The position numbers and the translations under genes were made by a program. From the NCBI RefSeq assembly GCF_900090205.1, contig NZ_LT607802.1, forward strand, positions 1,559,215 to 1,623,214: DNA of 64,000 nucleotides, in the 5' to 3' direction. The notes beneath the pieces are model-generated. The model was not told the origin of the DNA and made no database searches. It saw only the letters and a list, made by a program, of their open reading frames with translations. Shown one piece after another: positions 19,791 through 29,809 of the stretch (the stretch's first letter is position 1; each line of letters starts with the position of its first letter). The stretch is from Vogesella sp. LIG4 (GTDB taxonomy: Bacteria; Pseudomonadota; Gammaproteobacteria; Burkholderiales; Chromobacteriaceae).

Positions 19791-20572
19791 TCGCGGTTGC
19801 CGTAGAAGGCGGCATCCTGCTGCGGCCACCAGCCGGGCATGCCCAGCAGCGGCAGCGGTAGCAGCTCGCGCGGGCGGGCAAGCCAGCCGTCGTCGGCCAG
19901 CAGGGCCGCCAGGCGCGCATCCAGCGCCTGCTGGCGCTGCCAGTAGTCCAGCCGGAAGAATTCCTCTGCCACCGGCAGCAGCAATGCCTTGCCGCACCAG
20001 CCGATGTGCATCGCCAGCCCCTGCTCGAACAGCGCATGGCCCAGCACGTGGCTGTCGATGCGCTGCCCCCAGTCCGCGGCGCGGCCGACGAACAGCGTCT
20101 GCCAGTCCATGTCGCGCAGCGCCTGTGCCAGCGTCTCGTCGCTTACCGGCACGATCACTCCGCATTCATCCAGCAGCGTGGCCGCGTCGCGGAACGGCCC
20201 GCGGCCAACTTCGCCACGTTCGATGGCGCGCACGTGGCGGTTATTCAGCGCCAGCTTGCTCTGCGGCCACGACAACCAGGCCAGCGCGCCGAACCAGTCA
20301 TGCCAGTTCTGCGTGCGGGTGGGTACTTCGCCGCTGCTGCCGATATGCATCTCGTAGTACAGTTCCGGCGCCAGGTCGCAGGCAAAGCGCAGTGTCGCGG
20401 GCAAAGGTTGGCCGCAAGCACGGGCATGCGCCAGCAGCGCGTCGTACTCGGCCTGGCCTGGCCAGTCGGCAAACTGCGCAGCCTCGCGCCACGGCGCCAG
20501 GCTGCGGTACAGCGGGTGCGGCTGCCAGCTGCTGAAAGCGGTGGGCAGGCAGCCCTGGGCGACCATGCGCAT
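19745..20572 (-). CDS. DUF3025-family protein
   Basis: A 275-residue soluble protein of unknown function. The family pattern is visible: HDWFGALAWLSWPQSKLALNNRHVRAI, RDAATLLDECGVIV, the LRDMDWQTLF segment and HVLGHALFEQGL. Start MRMVAQGCLP is fixed by TAATG overlap with the small upstream membrane-protein gene. The 3' end runs 46 nt into yihY on the other strand. It carries a dispersed 10-mer at 20407. Confidence 0.85.
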   Translation of the reverse strand: MRMVAQGCLPTAFSSWQPHPLYRSLAPWREAAQFADWPGQAEYDALLAHARACGQPLPATLRFACDLAPELYYEMHIGSSGEVPTRTQNWHDWFGALAWLSWPQSKLALNNRHVRAIERGEVGRGPFRDAATLLDECGVIVPVSDETLAQALRDMDWQTLFVGRAADWGQRIDSHVLGHALFEQGLAMHIGWCGKALLLPVAEEFFRLDYWQRQQALDARLAALLADDGWLARPRELLPLPLLGMPGWWPQQDAAFYGNRDYFRPTRRANSATLN

Positions 20573-20709
20573 TACTGGGCCTGGCTGCTGGCTTGGGCGG
20601 CGGGCTGGTTGCCGGCTTGCGGCTTGGCGGTGAAGTGGTTGATCACGCTGGCCAGCACGATGCCGATGACGGCCAGCAGGGCGAGACGTTGCAGTAGATT
20701 CAGTTTCAT
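20572..20709 (-). CDS. 45-residue single-helix membrane protein (hypothetical)
   Basis: MKLNLLQRLALLAVIGIVLASV forms one hydrophobic helix, followed by a Gln/Ala-rich tail. Its TAA overlaps the ATG of the DUF3025 gene (TAATG), so the two are probably translationally coupled. I recognise no family; the coupling is the main evidence that it is real. Confidence 0.6.
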   Translation of the reverse strand: MKLNLLQRLALLAVIGIVLASVINHFTAKPQAGNQPAAQASSQAQ

Positions 20710-20858
20710 CGGGCTTTCGGCAGTAAAAATGCCGCCGGTACGGCCGGTCGGCAGGGAGTGGGCATGGCGGGGCAGTGCCGCCGCCACCGGGGGCGAAGTA
20801 TCCGGCAGAAGGCCATGGTGTGTCACCTCCGTCGCATCGCTCGCCCCCATTGCAGCGG

Positions 20859-21914
20859 CTAGGCCAGCACGTGGGCCTGGCCGTCGACGCTGATCTGTAC
20901 CGTGCTGCCGGGCTGCGGGGTGGCAAGACCGCTGTATTTTACCTGCAGCAGGGGCGTGGCGCCGTCGCCAGCCTGCAGGCGGATGCCCAGCAGGCTGCTG
21001 TGGCCGCCAAAGTCCACCTCCGTCACCGTGCCCAGGCAGCCGCTTTCCGCGGCGGCTTGCGCGGGCAGCGGGCGGATCTGCAATTGCTCCGGCCGCAGCA
21101 TGATGCGGGCGGCGCCGGTTGGCGCGGTATCGCGGGTGGGTAGCGCGCCCAGCACGCAGTGCGCCCGGCCGTGCTCGATGCTGGCCGGCAGGATGACGGC
21201 CTCGCCCAGGAACAGCGCGGTGTCTTCGTCTGCCGGGTAGCGGTACAGCTCGGCCGGGCTGCCGGCCTGTACCAGGCGGCCCCGGCGCATGACGGCCAGC
21301 TGGTGGGCGAAGGACAGCGCCTCGGCCTGGTCGTGGGTGACAAGGATGGTGGTGATGCCGGCCGCGGCCAGCAGCTGCGATACCGTCTTGCGCATCTCGG
21401 CGCGCAGCCCGGTGTCCAGCGCGGAAAACGGCTCATCCAGCAGCATCAGCCGCGGTTGCTGTGCCAGCGCACGCGCCAGTGCCACCCGCTGCTGCTGGCC
21501 GCCGGACAGCTCATGCGGCCAACGTTTGAGCATGGCCTGGTCCAGCGCCACCCGTTCCAGCAGCTCCCGGACGCGGGGCAGCTTGTCGCGGGCCCGACCC
21601 GGCAGGCCGAAGCCGATGTTGTCCGCCACCGTCAGGTGCGGAAACAGCGCGCCATCCTGCGGCACGTAGCCGATGCCGCGCTGGTGTGCCGGTACGGCGC
21701 CGCGCTCATCGGCCAGGATGCTGCCATCCAGCCGGATGCTGCCGGCGTCGGGGAATTCGAAGCCGGCAATCATGCGCAGCAGCGTGGTCTTGCCGGAGCC
21801 GGATGGCCCGACGATGGCGGTGCGGCTGCCGGCGGCAACTTGCAGGCTGACTGCATCCACCGCCGGTGTAGCGGCATACCATTTGCCCAGTTGGCTTATT
21901 TCAAGAGTGCTCAT
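20859..21914 (-). CDS. fbpC: Fe3+ ABC transporter ATP-binding protein
   Basis: Energises iron import with the permease and binding protein upstream. 351 residues: Walker [19 protein letters not shown] (~35-52), signature [15 protein letters not shown], Walker [14 protein letters not shown]-loop [10 protein letters not shown], and a C-terminal TOBE-like regulatory domain from ~240. This matches FbpC/AfuC/PotA-type ATPases; the FbpA-type neighbour makes iron the likely substrate. ATG overlaps the permease stop (ATGA). Confidence 0.93.
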   Translation of the reverse strand: MSTLEISQLGKWYAATPAVDAVSLQVAAGSRTAIVGPSGSGKTTLLRMIAGFEFPDAGSIRLDGSILADERGAVPAHQRGIGYVPQDGALFPHLTVADNIGFGLPGRARDKLPRVRELLERVALDQAMLKRWPHELSGGQQQRVALARALAQQPRLMLLDEPFSALDTGLRAEMRKTVSQLLAAAGITTILVTHDQAEALSFAHQLAVMRRGRLVQAGSPAELYRYPADEDTALFLGEAVILPASIEHGRAHCVLGALPTRDTAPTGAARIMLRPEQLQIRPLPAQAAAESGCLGTVTEVDFGGHSSLLGIRLQAGDGATPLLQVKYSGLATPQPGSTVQISVDGQAHVLA

Positions 21915-23524
21915 CGGCCTGCAGCCCGTCGTGATTGGTGGTAGAGCAGCCAGGTCAGCGGCATGGACAGCAAGACCATGATGACCGCGTAGGGGGTGGC
22001 TGCAACGTAGTCGATTTCGCTGCTCAGCGACCAGAAGCCGGTGGCCAGCGTGCGGGTGCCGCTGGGGGAGAGCAGCAGGGTAGCCGTCAGCTCGGTGGTG
22101 ATGGCCAGGAACACCATGGCCGCGCCGGCAGCGGCGCCCGGCGCGGCCAGGCGCAGGGTGACGCGCCACAGCGCACGGGCCGGGGACAGGCCCAGGCTTC
22201 TGGCGGCGTTCTCCAGCTCCACCGGCGCCTGCGCAATGCCGGCCCGCAGGCTTACCAGTGCGCGTGGCAGGAACATCAGCAGATAGGCCAGCAGCACGGT
22301 GACCACGGTCTGGTAGATGGGCCGTGCCCAGTGGATGGTCACGGTGACCAGCGCCAGCGCCACCACGATGCCGGGCAGGGCGCTGGTGATGTAGTTGCAG
22401 CCTTCCAGCAGGCGGTTGAGCCGGCCGGGGTGGCGTATCGACAGCCAGGCCACGGGCACGGCGGCCACGGTGGTGAGCGCGGCGCCGGCACAGGCCAGCA
22501 GCAGGGTCTGCCCCAGTGCCGGCAGGATGGCATCCATCGGCCAGGCGCCGATGCCGCCGATGGCCAGCCAGCGCCCCAGGGTGAACAGCGGTACACCCAG
22601 GGTAAGCAGGGCGACGGCGGCATGCAGCAGCAGCGCCAGCAGGCGGGTGGCCGGCGACAGCCGGTGCGGGGCGGCCATGCGCGCACTGCCGCTCCCCACC
22701 CGGGCATAGCGCGCCTTGCCGCGGGCCAGCGACTCCAGCAACAGCAGCAGCAGGCAGTTCAGTGCCAGCACCCCGGCCAGCATGTTGGCCGCAGGCCCGC
22801 TGAAGGTGGACTGGAACTGGTCGAAGATGGCGGTGGTGAAGGTATCAAAGCGGATCATGGCATACAGGCCGTACTCCGCCAGCAGGTGCAGCCCTACCAG
22901 CAGCGCGCCGCCGGCGATGGCCAGCCGCAGCTGCGGCAGTACCACGCGGCAGAAAATGGCCCATGGCCGCAGACCCAGCGAGGCGGCCATGTCTTCCAGC
23001 GCGGGGTCGAGGCGGCGTAGCGTGGCCGCCACCGGCAGGTACAGGAAGGGAAAGTAGGCAATCACCGAGATCAGCACGCCGGCTGCCAGGCCGTGCATGC
23101 CGGGCAGCAGGCTGATCCAGGCATAGCTGTGCACGAAGGCCGGCACGGCGATGGGTGCCACCGCCAGAGCCGACCACCAGCGACGGCCCGGCAGAGTGGT
23201 TCTTTCCGTCAGCCAGGCAAGCAGCACCCCCAGCACAGTGCACAGTGGCACGGTGATGACGACCAGCAGCAGGGTGTTGACCAGCAGTTCTCCCACCCGC
23301 GGGCGGAACAGCAGCTGGTGGATGGTGTCCCAGCCGGTTTGCAGGGAGACGCCGAACACGAAACCCAGCGGCAGCAGCGCCAAGAGGGCGACCAGCAGGG
23401 CCGCGGCCAGCAGCCAGGGGGCCGGCCTGGCGTGTCGGCTGGCACAGACGGCCAAAACCCCGCGACGCGGGGTGTTGGCCGCAGCGTTGGCGCCGGGCAG
23501 CGAAACAGAGGATGGCTCGGGCAT
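21911..23524 (-). CDS. fbpB: Fe3+ ABC transporter permease (fused two-domain)
   Basis: A 537-residue permease with two tandem six-helix units. Each has an EAA-type loop: [22 protein letters not shown] (~180-201) and [21 protein letters not shown] (~440-460). This fused layout is usual for FbpB/SfuB iron permeases. Two dispersed 10-mers lie within it (22794, 23474), the latter in the non-conserved N-terminal tail. It is 4 nt downstream of fbpA. Confidence 0.93.
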   Translation of the reverse strand: MPEPSSVSLPGANAAANTPRRGVLAVCASRHARPAPWLLAAALLVALLALLPLGFVFGVSLQTGWDTIHQLLFRPRVGELLVNTLLLVVITVPLCTVLGVLLAWLTERTTLPGRRWWSALAVAPIAVPAFVHSYAWISLLPGMHGLAAGVLISVIAYFPFLYLPVAATLRRLDPALEDMAASLGLRPWAIFCRVVLPQLRLAIAGGALLVGLHLLAEYGLYAMIRFDTFTTAIFDQFQSTFSGPAANMLAGVLALNCLLLLLLESLARGKARYARVGSGSARMAAPHRLSPATRLLALLLHAAVALLTLGVPLFTLGRWLAIGGIGAWPMDAILPALGQTLLLACAGAALTTVAAVPVAWLSIRHPGRLNRLLEGCNYITSALPGIVVALALVTVTIHWARPIYQTVVTVLLAYLLMFLPRALVSLRAGIAQAPVELENAARSLGLSPARALWRVTLRLAAPGAAAGAAMVFLAITTELTATLLLSPSGTRTLATGFWSLSSEIDYVAATPYAVIMVLLSMPLTWLLYHQSRRAAGR

Positions 23525-23528
23525 CGGC

Positions 23529-24545
23529 TTACAGCAGCCCTGCCTGCATCATCAGGTCGATCACCTTCTTGCCGTTCAGGCGCGACGGCTCCACCCGGGG
23601 GGCGTCCAGCTCTTTCAGCGGCACCAGTTTGGCGTTGGAGGCCGCGCCCACGCCCACGGCATATTCAAACGAATTGCCGGTACGCAGTACCGCCTGCCCC
23701 TGCTTGCCGGTGATCCATTTCACGAACGCCTGCGCCTGCTCCTTGTGCTTGCTGGATGCCAGCACGCCACCGCCGGACAGGCTGACGAAGGCACCCGGGT
23801 CCTGGCGCTTGAAGTAGTGCAGGGCTGTGTTCTTGCTGTTTTCACCGGTCTTGGATTGATCCACGAAGCTGTAGTAGTGGTAGATCACGCCGCCATCGAT
23901 CTGGCCGGCGTTTACCGCCTTGAGCACGGTGCTGTTGCCCTTGTAGGCGGTGAAGTTGGCCTTCATGCCCTTGAGCCATGCCAGCGTTGCCGGCTCGCCC
24001 TTCAGCTCCAGCATGGCGCTGACGATGGCCTGGAAGTCCGCACCGCTGGGCGAGGCGCCCCAGCGCCCGGCCCACTTGGCATCGGCCAACTCCTGCAGCG
24101 ACTTGGGCAGCTCCGCCGGCTTGAGCTTGTCCTTGTTGTAGACGAAGACGGTGGAGCGGGCGGCGATGCCGGTCCACTTGCCGTGGGCAGGGCGGAAGGT
24201 GGCCGGTACCTGGGCCAGGGTGTCGGCCGGCAGCTGTGCCAGCAGGCCGGCATTGTCCACCAGCGCCATGGCCGGCGAGTTCTCGGTCAGGAACACATCG
24301 GCCGGCGAGGCCTTGCCTTCCTGCACGATCTGGTTCCCAAGCTCGCTGTCGCCGCCATTGCGCAGCGTCACCTTGATGCCGGTTTCGCGGGTAAAGCCGT
24401 CCACCCAGGCCTGGGTCAGGTTTTCATGCTGGGCGTTGTAGACGACGATGCCATCGTCTGCCAGCGCAGCCTTGGCCGAGAACAGGGCGACAAGTGCGGC
24501 CGCGGCAAGGGCGGTGCGGGAGGAGCGGGACGGGAAAAGGGTCAT
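23529..24545 (-). CDS. fbpA: Periplasmic Fe3+-binding protein
   Basis: Class II periplasmic binding protein (338 aa) with a cleavable signal ending ...SAKAALA. The mature start [22 protein letters not shown] and the iron-ligand tyrosine pair in [12 protein letters not shown] are hallmarks of FbpA/IdiA-type ferric-binding proteins. Start MTLFPSRSS at 24545 gives a normal signal peptide. First gene of fbpABC; the AT-rich upstream block at 24660-24705 could hold a Fur site. Confidence 0.93.
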   Translation of the reverse strand: MTLFPSRSSRTALAAAALVALFSAKAALADDGIVVYNAQHENLTQAWVDGFTRETGIKVTLRNGGDSELGNQIVQEGKASPADVFLTENSPAMALVDNAGLLAQLPADTLAQVPATFRPAHGKWTGIAARSTVFVYNKDKLKPAELPKSLQELADAKWAGRWGASPSGADFQAIVSAMLELKGEPATLAWLKGMKANFTAYKGNSTVLKAVNAGQIDGGVIYHYYSFVDQSKTGENSKNTALHYFKRQDPGAFVSLSGGGVLASSKHKEQAQAFVKWITGKQGQAVLRTGNSFEYAVGVGAASNAKLVPLKELDAPRVEPSRLNGKKVIDLMMQAGLL

Positions 24546-24888
24546 GCGAGCGGTCTCCAGATCAGCTAGACGGGGCGTGCAGCAGTTTGCCGTTGCGGCG
24601 CGCGTGGTCACGGGGCAAGGGTGCCGAACTGGTCGTGCCAGCCCCGGGTGGAGGCGCAGTATAGGGGATTAATCGCATAAATGGGAATTATTTTTATTTG
24701 TATTGGTGTGTGACTGCCGGCTGAGATCCGCCGGTGGCCAATGATCAGGCTGCTGCTGTCCTGGCCGCGGTATCGGTTTGCATGGGCTGACCAGACCATG
24801 CATGAAAAACCCGCAGGGCCTGGGCCGTGCGGGTTTTGTCGGAAGGGGTGTCGACGCGGCAACAAGCCGTCGGCACGTGGGGCGGCTA
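24546..24888. promoter_or_regulatory. Intergenic region: fbpA promoter and AT-rich block
   Basis: 343 nt without a gene. Read on the minus strand, TATACT (24658-24663) is a plausible fbpA -10 box. Upstream of it 24672-24704 is markedly AT-rich (AAATGGGAATTATTTTTATT), where a Fur operator would be expected; the match to the Fur consensus is poor. The left end holds the terminator of the GT87-like gene. Confidence 0.35.
24804..24838 (-). terminator. Terminator downstream of the GT87-like gene
   Basis: Stem AACCCGCA / TGCGGGTT with an inner GGCC pairing and a T-run when read leftwards. The stop codon of the membrane protein gene lies 50 nt upstream. Confidence 0.75.
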
Positions 24889-26154
24889 TTAGTAGCCGTA
24901 CATGGTGTGGGCTCCGGACTGCTTGTGCGGCCCCTCTGGCCAGATGTGGCGCTTGTCGTGCCGCATGATGGAGTAGAGGCAGGCGCCCCAGACGAGCAGG
25001 GTGGCCAGGCCCAGCGGGCGCAGGGTTTCCGTACGCTCCCAGCTCAGCAGCCGCATCGCCGCAAGCATGGTGCCGCCGCACAGCAGGATGGCCAGCTGCC
25101 GTTGTTGCCGGCTGCAGGCGGTGGCCTCATAGAGAATCCGGCCGAGCAGCACCGTCAGGGGCAGGATCAGGGCGCCAAAATAGTGGGCTTCGGAGATGGG
25201 CGGCACCAGCAGGCTCCAGCTTAGAAAGGCGCCGGCAAGCGCCAGCTCGTCATGGCGGTTTTGCACCCGCCGCGACGCCAGCAGCATGGCCAGCAGCATC
25301 AGGCCGCCGCTGAGCGTCACCAGCCGCTTGCTGCTTTCCGCGCCGAGGCCGGCAGACAGGAACATCGCCTCCAGCGACTGGTTCCTGGGCTTGGTGGTAT
25401 CCATCAGCTGTTCGAACAGCGGGGTGCTGCTGGCGCGCTCGTGGTTGGACATCAGTGCCGGTGCGGCAACGACTTCGACCCAGCGCGCATCATCATGGAG
25501 ATTCTGGCGCCAGCCCAGGGCCAGGCCGGGCAGCAGCAGGCCCATGACCAGCAGGCTGGCCGCCGTGGCCAGCAGGACGCGCCATTGCCGGCGCCAGATA
25601 AAATAGGCCACCAGTACGGCGGGAAAGACTTTCATCAGTATCGCCCCGGCCAGCGAGGCCCCGGCGGCGATCGGCCGGCCGCGAAAGTGCAGGTAGAAGG
25701 TGGCCACCATCAGGGCGAACATGAATACCGAAGCCTGGCAGCGCATCGCCCCGGACACCAGGATCACGCACAGCGATGCCAGCGGCAGGCCATACAGCAG
25801 GTCCTTGTGCCGGTCCGGCACGGTAGCGGGCAGCAGCCGTACCGACATGATGGACACCGCGGCAATGGCCGCGATTTCCAGCAGGTACCAGAGCAGGGCG
25901 CCGGACGCCAGCGACATGCGGGCGAAGGGAACCATCAGCAGGGCGAACGGTGGCGGGTAGACGTATTTCCACCCCCTGACATTCTGTGCCGAATACAGGT
26001 CGCCATGGTTCAGCAGGGCCTGGCCCGCGGCGGTGTAGACCGTGTAGTCGGTGCGCTGGATGTCCGACCACGCCACACGGTAGACGCAGGACAGCCCCAC
26101 CCCCAGTAGCAGCAAGGCAAGAAAGCCGAGCAGAAAGATGCGACGACGGGTCAT
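24889..26154 (-). CDS. DUF2029/GT87-like multi-pass membrane glycosyltransferase
   Basis: A 421-residue integral membrane protein with ~10 hydrophobic segments. DIQRTDYTVYTAAGQALLNHGDLY after the first helix, YPPPFALLMVPFA, and MKVFPAVLVAYFIWRRQWR are typical of the DUF2029/GT87 family, whose characterised members transfer mannose or arabinose from polyprenyl-phosphate sugars. No adjacent sugar genes point to a substrate. Start MTRRRIFLLG at 26154. Two dispersed 10-mers (26157, 26188) lie in the short gap upstream. Confidence 0.75.
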   Translation of the reverse strand: MTRRRIFLLGFLALLLLGVGLSCVYRVAWSDIQRTDYTVYTAAGQALLNHGDLYSAQNVRGWKYVYPPPFALLMVPFARMSLASGALLWYLLEIAAIAAVSIMSVRLLPATVPDRHKDLLYGLPLASLCVILVSGAMRCQASVFMFALMVATFYLHFRGRPIAAGASLAGAILMKVFPAVLVAYFIWRRQWRVLLATAASLLVMGLLLPGLALGWRQNLHDDARWVEVVAAPALMSNHERASSTPLFEQLMDTTKPRNQSLEAMFLSAGLGAESSKRLVTLSGGLMLLAMLLASRRVQNRHDELALAGAFLSWSLLVPPISEAHYFGALILPLTVLLGRILYEATACSRQQRQLAILLCGGTMLAAMRLLSWERTETLRPLGLATLLVWGACLYSIMRHDKRHIWPEGPHKQSGAHTMYGY

Positions 26155-26235
26155 GGTGCGGCCAACTCTGGAAATAACGGTGCCGGGGTTGGCCGCACGG
26201 CTGCCAGAGTGTCGCGGTGGCACGGGTGGCGCACG

Positions 26236-27207
26236 CTAGGCCGCCTGCAGCCCAGGGCCACAACAGGGCCGTGGCGGTGTTGTCGGGTCGCTGGCGGGCA
26301 TTGCCCTGTCCGGGCCGGTCAGCCAGAACCGGCCGAACTGCTCGGCAATGGTGTGTTCGAGTGCGCGCCGGCGCTGGTATTGCGCCCGCTTGCTGGAGGG
26401 CACTTCGGACAGCGGGCGTTCGTGCCCCGCGGTATCCAGCCGGAAATGCCGGGCATTCAGGCGGGTGCTGCCCAGCGAGTGCCAGAAAGCGTCGTAGTCC
26501 GCCTGGATCGACTGGTAGCGCCGCCAGGCGGTGTTGTGGACATGTGCCAGATTGCTGACGGCCAGCACCGTGTCGATGCCCATCAGCCGCGCCAGTGCAT
26601 ACAGCGACTTCATCAGCAGCACCTTGGGCATCAGGCCATGCAGATCCTTGGTGACCTCGCGGAACAAGTCGCGACCGCCCTGGCCACTGGGGCCCTGCAG
26701 GCAGCCGATGTAAATCTGGGCCCGCCCCTGACGGTCCTGGCCGAAGGAAAAGGCCAGTGTGGCAAGGCGCTGCCCGCCGGTTTCCGGCTGCAGCGTGAGC
26801 ATCAGTTCGCCTTCCTTGTCCATGGTGTGCGTTACGGATAGCTGGACGCGGTAGCCCATGCCGCTTTTGCCGCTGACGGCAGCCATGAAAACCGCGTGCC
26901 GGCTGAGCAGGCTGTGGCGCAGTGGCTGGGGCAGACGCTGCAGGAACAATTCGAAGTGCTGGCGCAGCAAGCGCAGCTTGGTGCGCGTGCCATAGCCGGC
27001 ACACAGGTAGGGGCGCTGCAGCTTGTGCAGCCACTGTGGCTGCTGTGGCAAGGCGGTGACCAACTCCGGCTGCGCCTGCAAATAGCGGAACCAGTGTTCG
27101 GAATAGGGCCACTGGGCCAGCGCCCGCAGCAGGAATTTGCAGCGGCGGGCTATCCCTTGCTGCCCCTGGCCATACAGCGCGGTGGCATTCAGCAGTGTAC
27201 GTAGCAT
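26236..27207 (-). CDS. VirK/YbjX-family (DUF535) protein
   Basis: A 323-residue cytoplasmic protein. Family features: FLQRLPQPLRHSLL, a central segment around LTLQPETGGQRLATLAFSFG, and IYIGCLQGPSG, with LHGLMPKVLLMKSLYALA. VirK/YbjX proteins are linked to envelope stress and antimicrobial-peptide resistance in enterobacteria, but their activity is unknown. The C-terminal ~25 residues (PTTPPRPCCGPG) look non-conserved. Start MLRTLLNAT at 27207 is preceded by GGGAGG. Confidence 0.8.
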   Translation of the reverse strand: MLRTLLNATALYGQGQQGIARRCKFLLRALAQWPYSEHWFRYLQAQPELVTALPQQPQWLHKLQRPYLCAGYGTRTKLRLLRQHFELFLQRLPQPLRHSLLSRHAVFMAAVSGKSGMGYRVQLSVTHTMDKEGELMLTLQPETGGQRLATLAFSFGQDRQGRAQIYIGCLQGPSGQGGRDLFREVTKDLHGLMPKVLLMKSLYALARLMGIDTVLAVSNLAHVHNTAWRRYQSIQADYDAFWHSLGSTRLNARHFRLDTAGHERPLSEVPSSKRAQYQRRRALEHTIAEQFGRFWLTGPDRAMPASDPTTPPRPCCGPGLQAA

Positions 27208-27230
27208 GGGAGGCCTCTTGTGATGGTTGT

Positions 27231-27276
27231 GGGAAATTATCACACGTATTTTTTACGGGTGGGAAAATTTCACACG
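27231..27276. promoter_or_regulatory. Pair of 16-bp direct repeats in a divergent promoter
   Basis: GGGAAATTATCACACG (27231-27246) and GGGAAAATTTCACACG (27261-27276) match at 14 of 16 positions and start exactly 30 bp apart, about three helical turns, so both faces align. They occupy the AT-rich gap between the VirK-like gene and the DUF6502-FecR-barrel operon and look like tandem operator half-sites. Confidence 0.55.
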
Positions 27277-27324
27277 AAGTAGGTGCGTGGTAGTATTCGC
27301 ACTCCTCCTGCCCCGGTTACTGCC

Positions 27325-28155
27325 ATGCTTGAGACGAGCACTCCGCCCAAGACAGAACGGCGCTTCATCAGCACGATCGAGCACATGCTGCGGCCATTGG
27401 TCCGGCTGCTGCTCGACCATGGCGTGGGTTACCCATCGCTTATCGAAATGCTGAAAGCCACCTATGTGAGCGTGGCCGAGCGTCATTTCCGGCTGGCGGA
27501 AAAGGCGCAGACCGATAGCCGGATCAGCCTGTTGACCGGCGTGCACCGCAAGGACGTAAAGCGTTTGCGTGGCGATGGGCGGCACTCGGAGGCGGATGCG
27601 CCGCTGGCGGCCCAGGTATTGGGCCGCTGGACCGGCGATGCGCGTTTTCTCGACGAGAACAAGGCGCCGCGCGTGCTGCCGCGGCTTTCCCGTGCCGGCA
27701 GTGAGTTGTCGTTCGATGCGCTGGTGCAGTCGATCAACAAGGACATTCGTCCGCGGGCACTGCTGGACGAATGGTTGAGCGTTGGCGTCGTCACCCTGGA
27801 TGCGGACGACTGCGTACAACTGCAGCTTGATAGCGCCGTGCCGTCGGCCAGCAGGAGCGACAAGCTCGAATTCCTTGGCCGTAACCTGCATGACCATCTT
27901 GCTGCCGTCGGCGCCAACCTGCGTGAAACACCGGCGCCCTTCATGGAGCGCTGCGTGTTCTACGACGGGCTTACTCCCGGGCAGGTGGCGCAACTGCAGG
28001 CCATGGCTACCCAGCGTGCCATGGACACCCTGCTGGAGCTGAACCGGACTGCCCAGCAGATGCTGGCCTCCAATGGCGATAGCGTCGAAGACAGCCGGCG
28101 CTTCAATTTCGGGGTCTACTTTTTTCACGAGGCAGCCGATGAATCCGAGCGCTAA
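27325..28155 (+). CDS. DUF6502-family protein, possible DNA-binding regulator
   Basis: A 276-residue soluble protein. The N-terminal ~90 residues are helical and contain a helix-turn-helix-like stretch (AQTDSRISLLTGVHRKDVKRLR), followed by a linker and a C-terminal helical domain ending in NFGVYFFHE. I assign it to DUF6502 from overall pattern; that family has no established function. Start MLETSTPPK at 27325. The FecR-domain gene starts inside its 3' end (17-nt overlap), so they are coupled. It may bind the direct repeats upstream; that is inference. Confidence 0.65.
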   Translation: MLETSTPPKTERRFISTIEHMLRPLVRLLLDHGVGYPSLIEMLKATYVSVAERHFRLAEKAQTDSRISLLTGVHRKDVKRLRGDGRHSEADAPLAAQVLGRWTGDARFLDENKAPRVLPRLSRAGSELSFDALVQSINKDIRPRALLDEWLSVGVVTLDADDCVQLQLDSAVPSASRSDKLEFLGRNLHDHLAAVGANLRETPAPFMERCVFYDGLTPGQVAQLQAMATQRAMDTLLELNRTAQQMLASNGDSVEDSRRFNFGVYFFHEAADESER

Positions 28156-29809
28156 GCATTGTCTGGCGCTGCTGATGCTGCTCGGCAGCGCAGTGCAGGC
28201 GGCACCGATGTGCGAAATCGACCCTGTTGCGCACCATGCCCGGGTGCTGCAGGGAGAGAACGGTAGTGGCGGTATTGGCGGTACCGGCGCGCCGGCCATC
28301 GACAATGGCGGCGGCATTGGTGGCACTGGCGTGCAGGTGGCAGAGGGGACTGGCGGTATCGGCGGTACTGGCGCCCCGCTGCGGGTGCCGCTTGCCGGCC
28401 GGGTGATGTTTGCCCATGGCACCGCACTGGCGCTGCGCGGCGATGGCATGTCACGGCCGCTGCGGGTGGGTGAGCCGGTATGTGAAGGTGATAGCGTGGA
28501 CACCGCGCAGGATGGCCTGGTGCAACTGGCCATGGCCGATGGCGGGCGGCTGGATGTCCGTGCGCAGAGCCGGATGCGCATCGACCACTTTGTGCTGCCG
28601 GAAAACATGGATGGCAGCGAACGCTTCGCGGCCACCCTGGAGTGGGGCAGCCTGCAGGCCACGACCGGCGATATCGGCCATGTGCACAAGGAGCTGTACC
28701 TGTTGCATACGCCGCTGGCGGAAATCGGCGTACGCGGTACTTCGCATGAGGTGTTCCACGTGCCGCAGGCACTGCCTGGCATACCGGCGGGTACTTACAA
28801 CCGCGTGCTCTCCGGCGCTACCGTGCTGCGCAGCAGCGAAGGTGCACTCGACCTGGCCCCGGCACAGGCCGGTTTCATTCCGCTGGGTGGTGGCAAGCCC
28901 AGCTTGCTGGATCACCTGCCGGCTGCCTTGAGCACGCAGAATATCCTGGGGCTGTCCGCCGCCTGGCGCCACCTGTCGAAGAATCTCCGTAGCGAGGAAG
29001 AGCCGGCGGCCGTGTATTTGAAGCCGCTGACTACCATCGAACACCAGGTGGACATGACCGCCTTGTCACCGTGGGGATCGGCGTATGTCGGCGCCAGCCA
29101 GGATCTGGCGGCGGGGCAGGTACGCGTGGGCGGCGTGGTGAGCAGCTGGCGCAATCACTCGGTCATCGTGCTCGACCCGAGCTGGGGGCTGCCGTCTGCC
29201 GTGGCCGACACCACCAATGGCTTCAACTTCTTTACCACCGATGTCACCAACCTGTTCGACCTAGGGCTGGACAAGGTGGATGGGGTTTACGTGCTGTGGG
29301 GGCTGTATGGGCAGGGCAATGATGTCGACCCGCTGAGCGGCGCGATGCGCAATGTGGACTTTCACCATTTTGCGTTTGCGCCGCGCGGCATCACGCCTGC
29401 AAGCGTGCTCAATAACCTGTCCGGCACGGCAAGCTTTGGCAACCTGGTGGGTTCGACCATGTTGACCGATGAGAGCGGCAGCGTCGGTGGCCAGCTCAAT
29501 ACCCTGCAGATCGGCGTGCAATTCGGCCCGCAGATCAGAGTGACTTCCTATCAGCTGAACGCCACCGATGCGCAATCGCGCACCTGGAATGCGCAGTTCA
29601 GCGGCAATGTCGGGCTGCCCGATTTCAGGGCCGGCAGGCTGCCGCTCACCGTGCAATGCAGCGGCGATGGCTGCGGCAGCAGCACCGGTAGCGGCAGTGC
29701 CGCCGGGGTGGTGATCGGCAACAACGGCAAGGGCATTATTACCAGCTATGGCTTGCAGACCAGTGGCGGTGCCAAGGCAGGTGGCGTCGCCGTGGTCAGC
29801 CGCCCATGA
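28139..29809 (+). CDS. Secreted FecR-domain protein with GGIGGTG repeats
   Basis: A 556-residue exported protein. Signal peptide MNPSAKHCLALLMLLGSAVQA without a lipobox; then three Gly-rich repeats (GGIGGTGAP, GGIGGTGVQ, GGIGGTGAP, ~residues 42-83); a FecR domain (~95-205; GDSVDTAQDGLVQLAMADG ... TPLAEIGVRGTSHEVF); and a long beta-rich C-terminus with FGNLVGST, WNAQFSGNVG and a glycine-rich end that loosely recalls the barrel domain of Slam clients. It is not an iron-signalling FecR: no TM helix, sigma factor or TonB receptor is nearby. It overlaps the next gene by 4 nt (ATGA), an outer-membrane barrel that may export it. Confidence 0.7.
   Translation: MNPSAKHCLALLMLLGSAVQAAPMCEIDPVAHHARVLQGENGSGGIGGTGAPAIDNGGGIGGTGVQVAEGTGGIGGTGAPLRVPLAGRVMFAHGTALALRGDGMSRPLRVGEPVCEGDSVDTAQDGLVQLAMADGGRLDVRAQSRMRIDHFVLPENMDGSERFAATLEWGSLQATTGDIGHVHKELYLLHTPLAEIGVRGTSHEVFHVPQALPGIPAGTYNRVLSGATVLRSSEGALDLAPAQAGFIPLGGGKPSLLDHLPAALSTQNILGLSAAWRHLSKNLRSEEEPAAVYLKPLTTIEHQVDMTALSPWGSAYVGASQDLAAGQVRVGGVVSSWRNHSVIVLDPSWGLPSAVADTTNGFNFFTTDVTNLFDLGLDKVDGVYVLWGLYGQGNDVDPLSGAMRNVDFHHFAFAPRGITPASVLNNLSGTASFGNLVGSTMLTDESGSVGGQLNTLQIGVQFGPQIRVTSYQLNATDAQSRTWNAQFSGNVGLPDFRAGRLPLTVQCSGDGCGSSTGSGSAAGVVIGNNGKGIITSYGLQTSGGAKAGGVAVVSRP

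Noticed and set aside
28139..29809. Canonical FecIRA iron-signalling FecR
   Set aside because: The protein has a cleavable signal peptide and no inner-membrane helix, and there is no ECF sigma factor or TonB receptor next to it.
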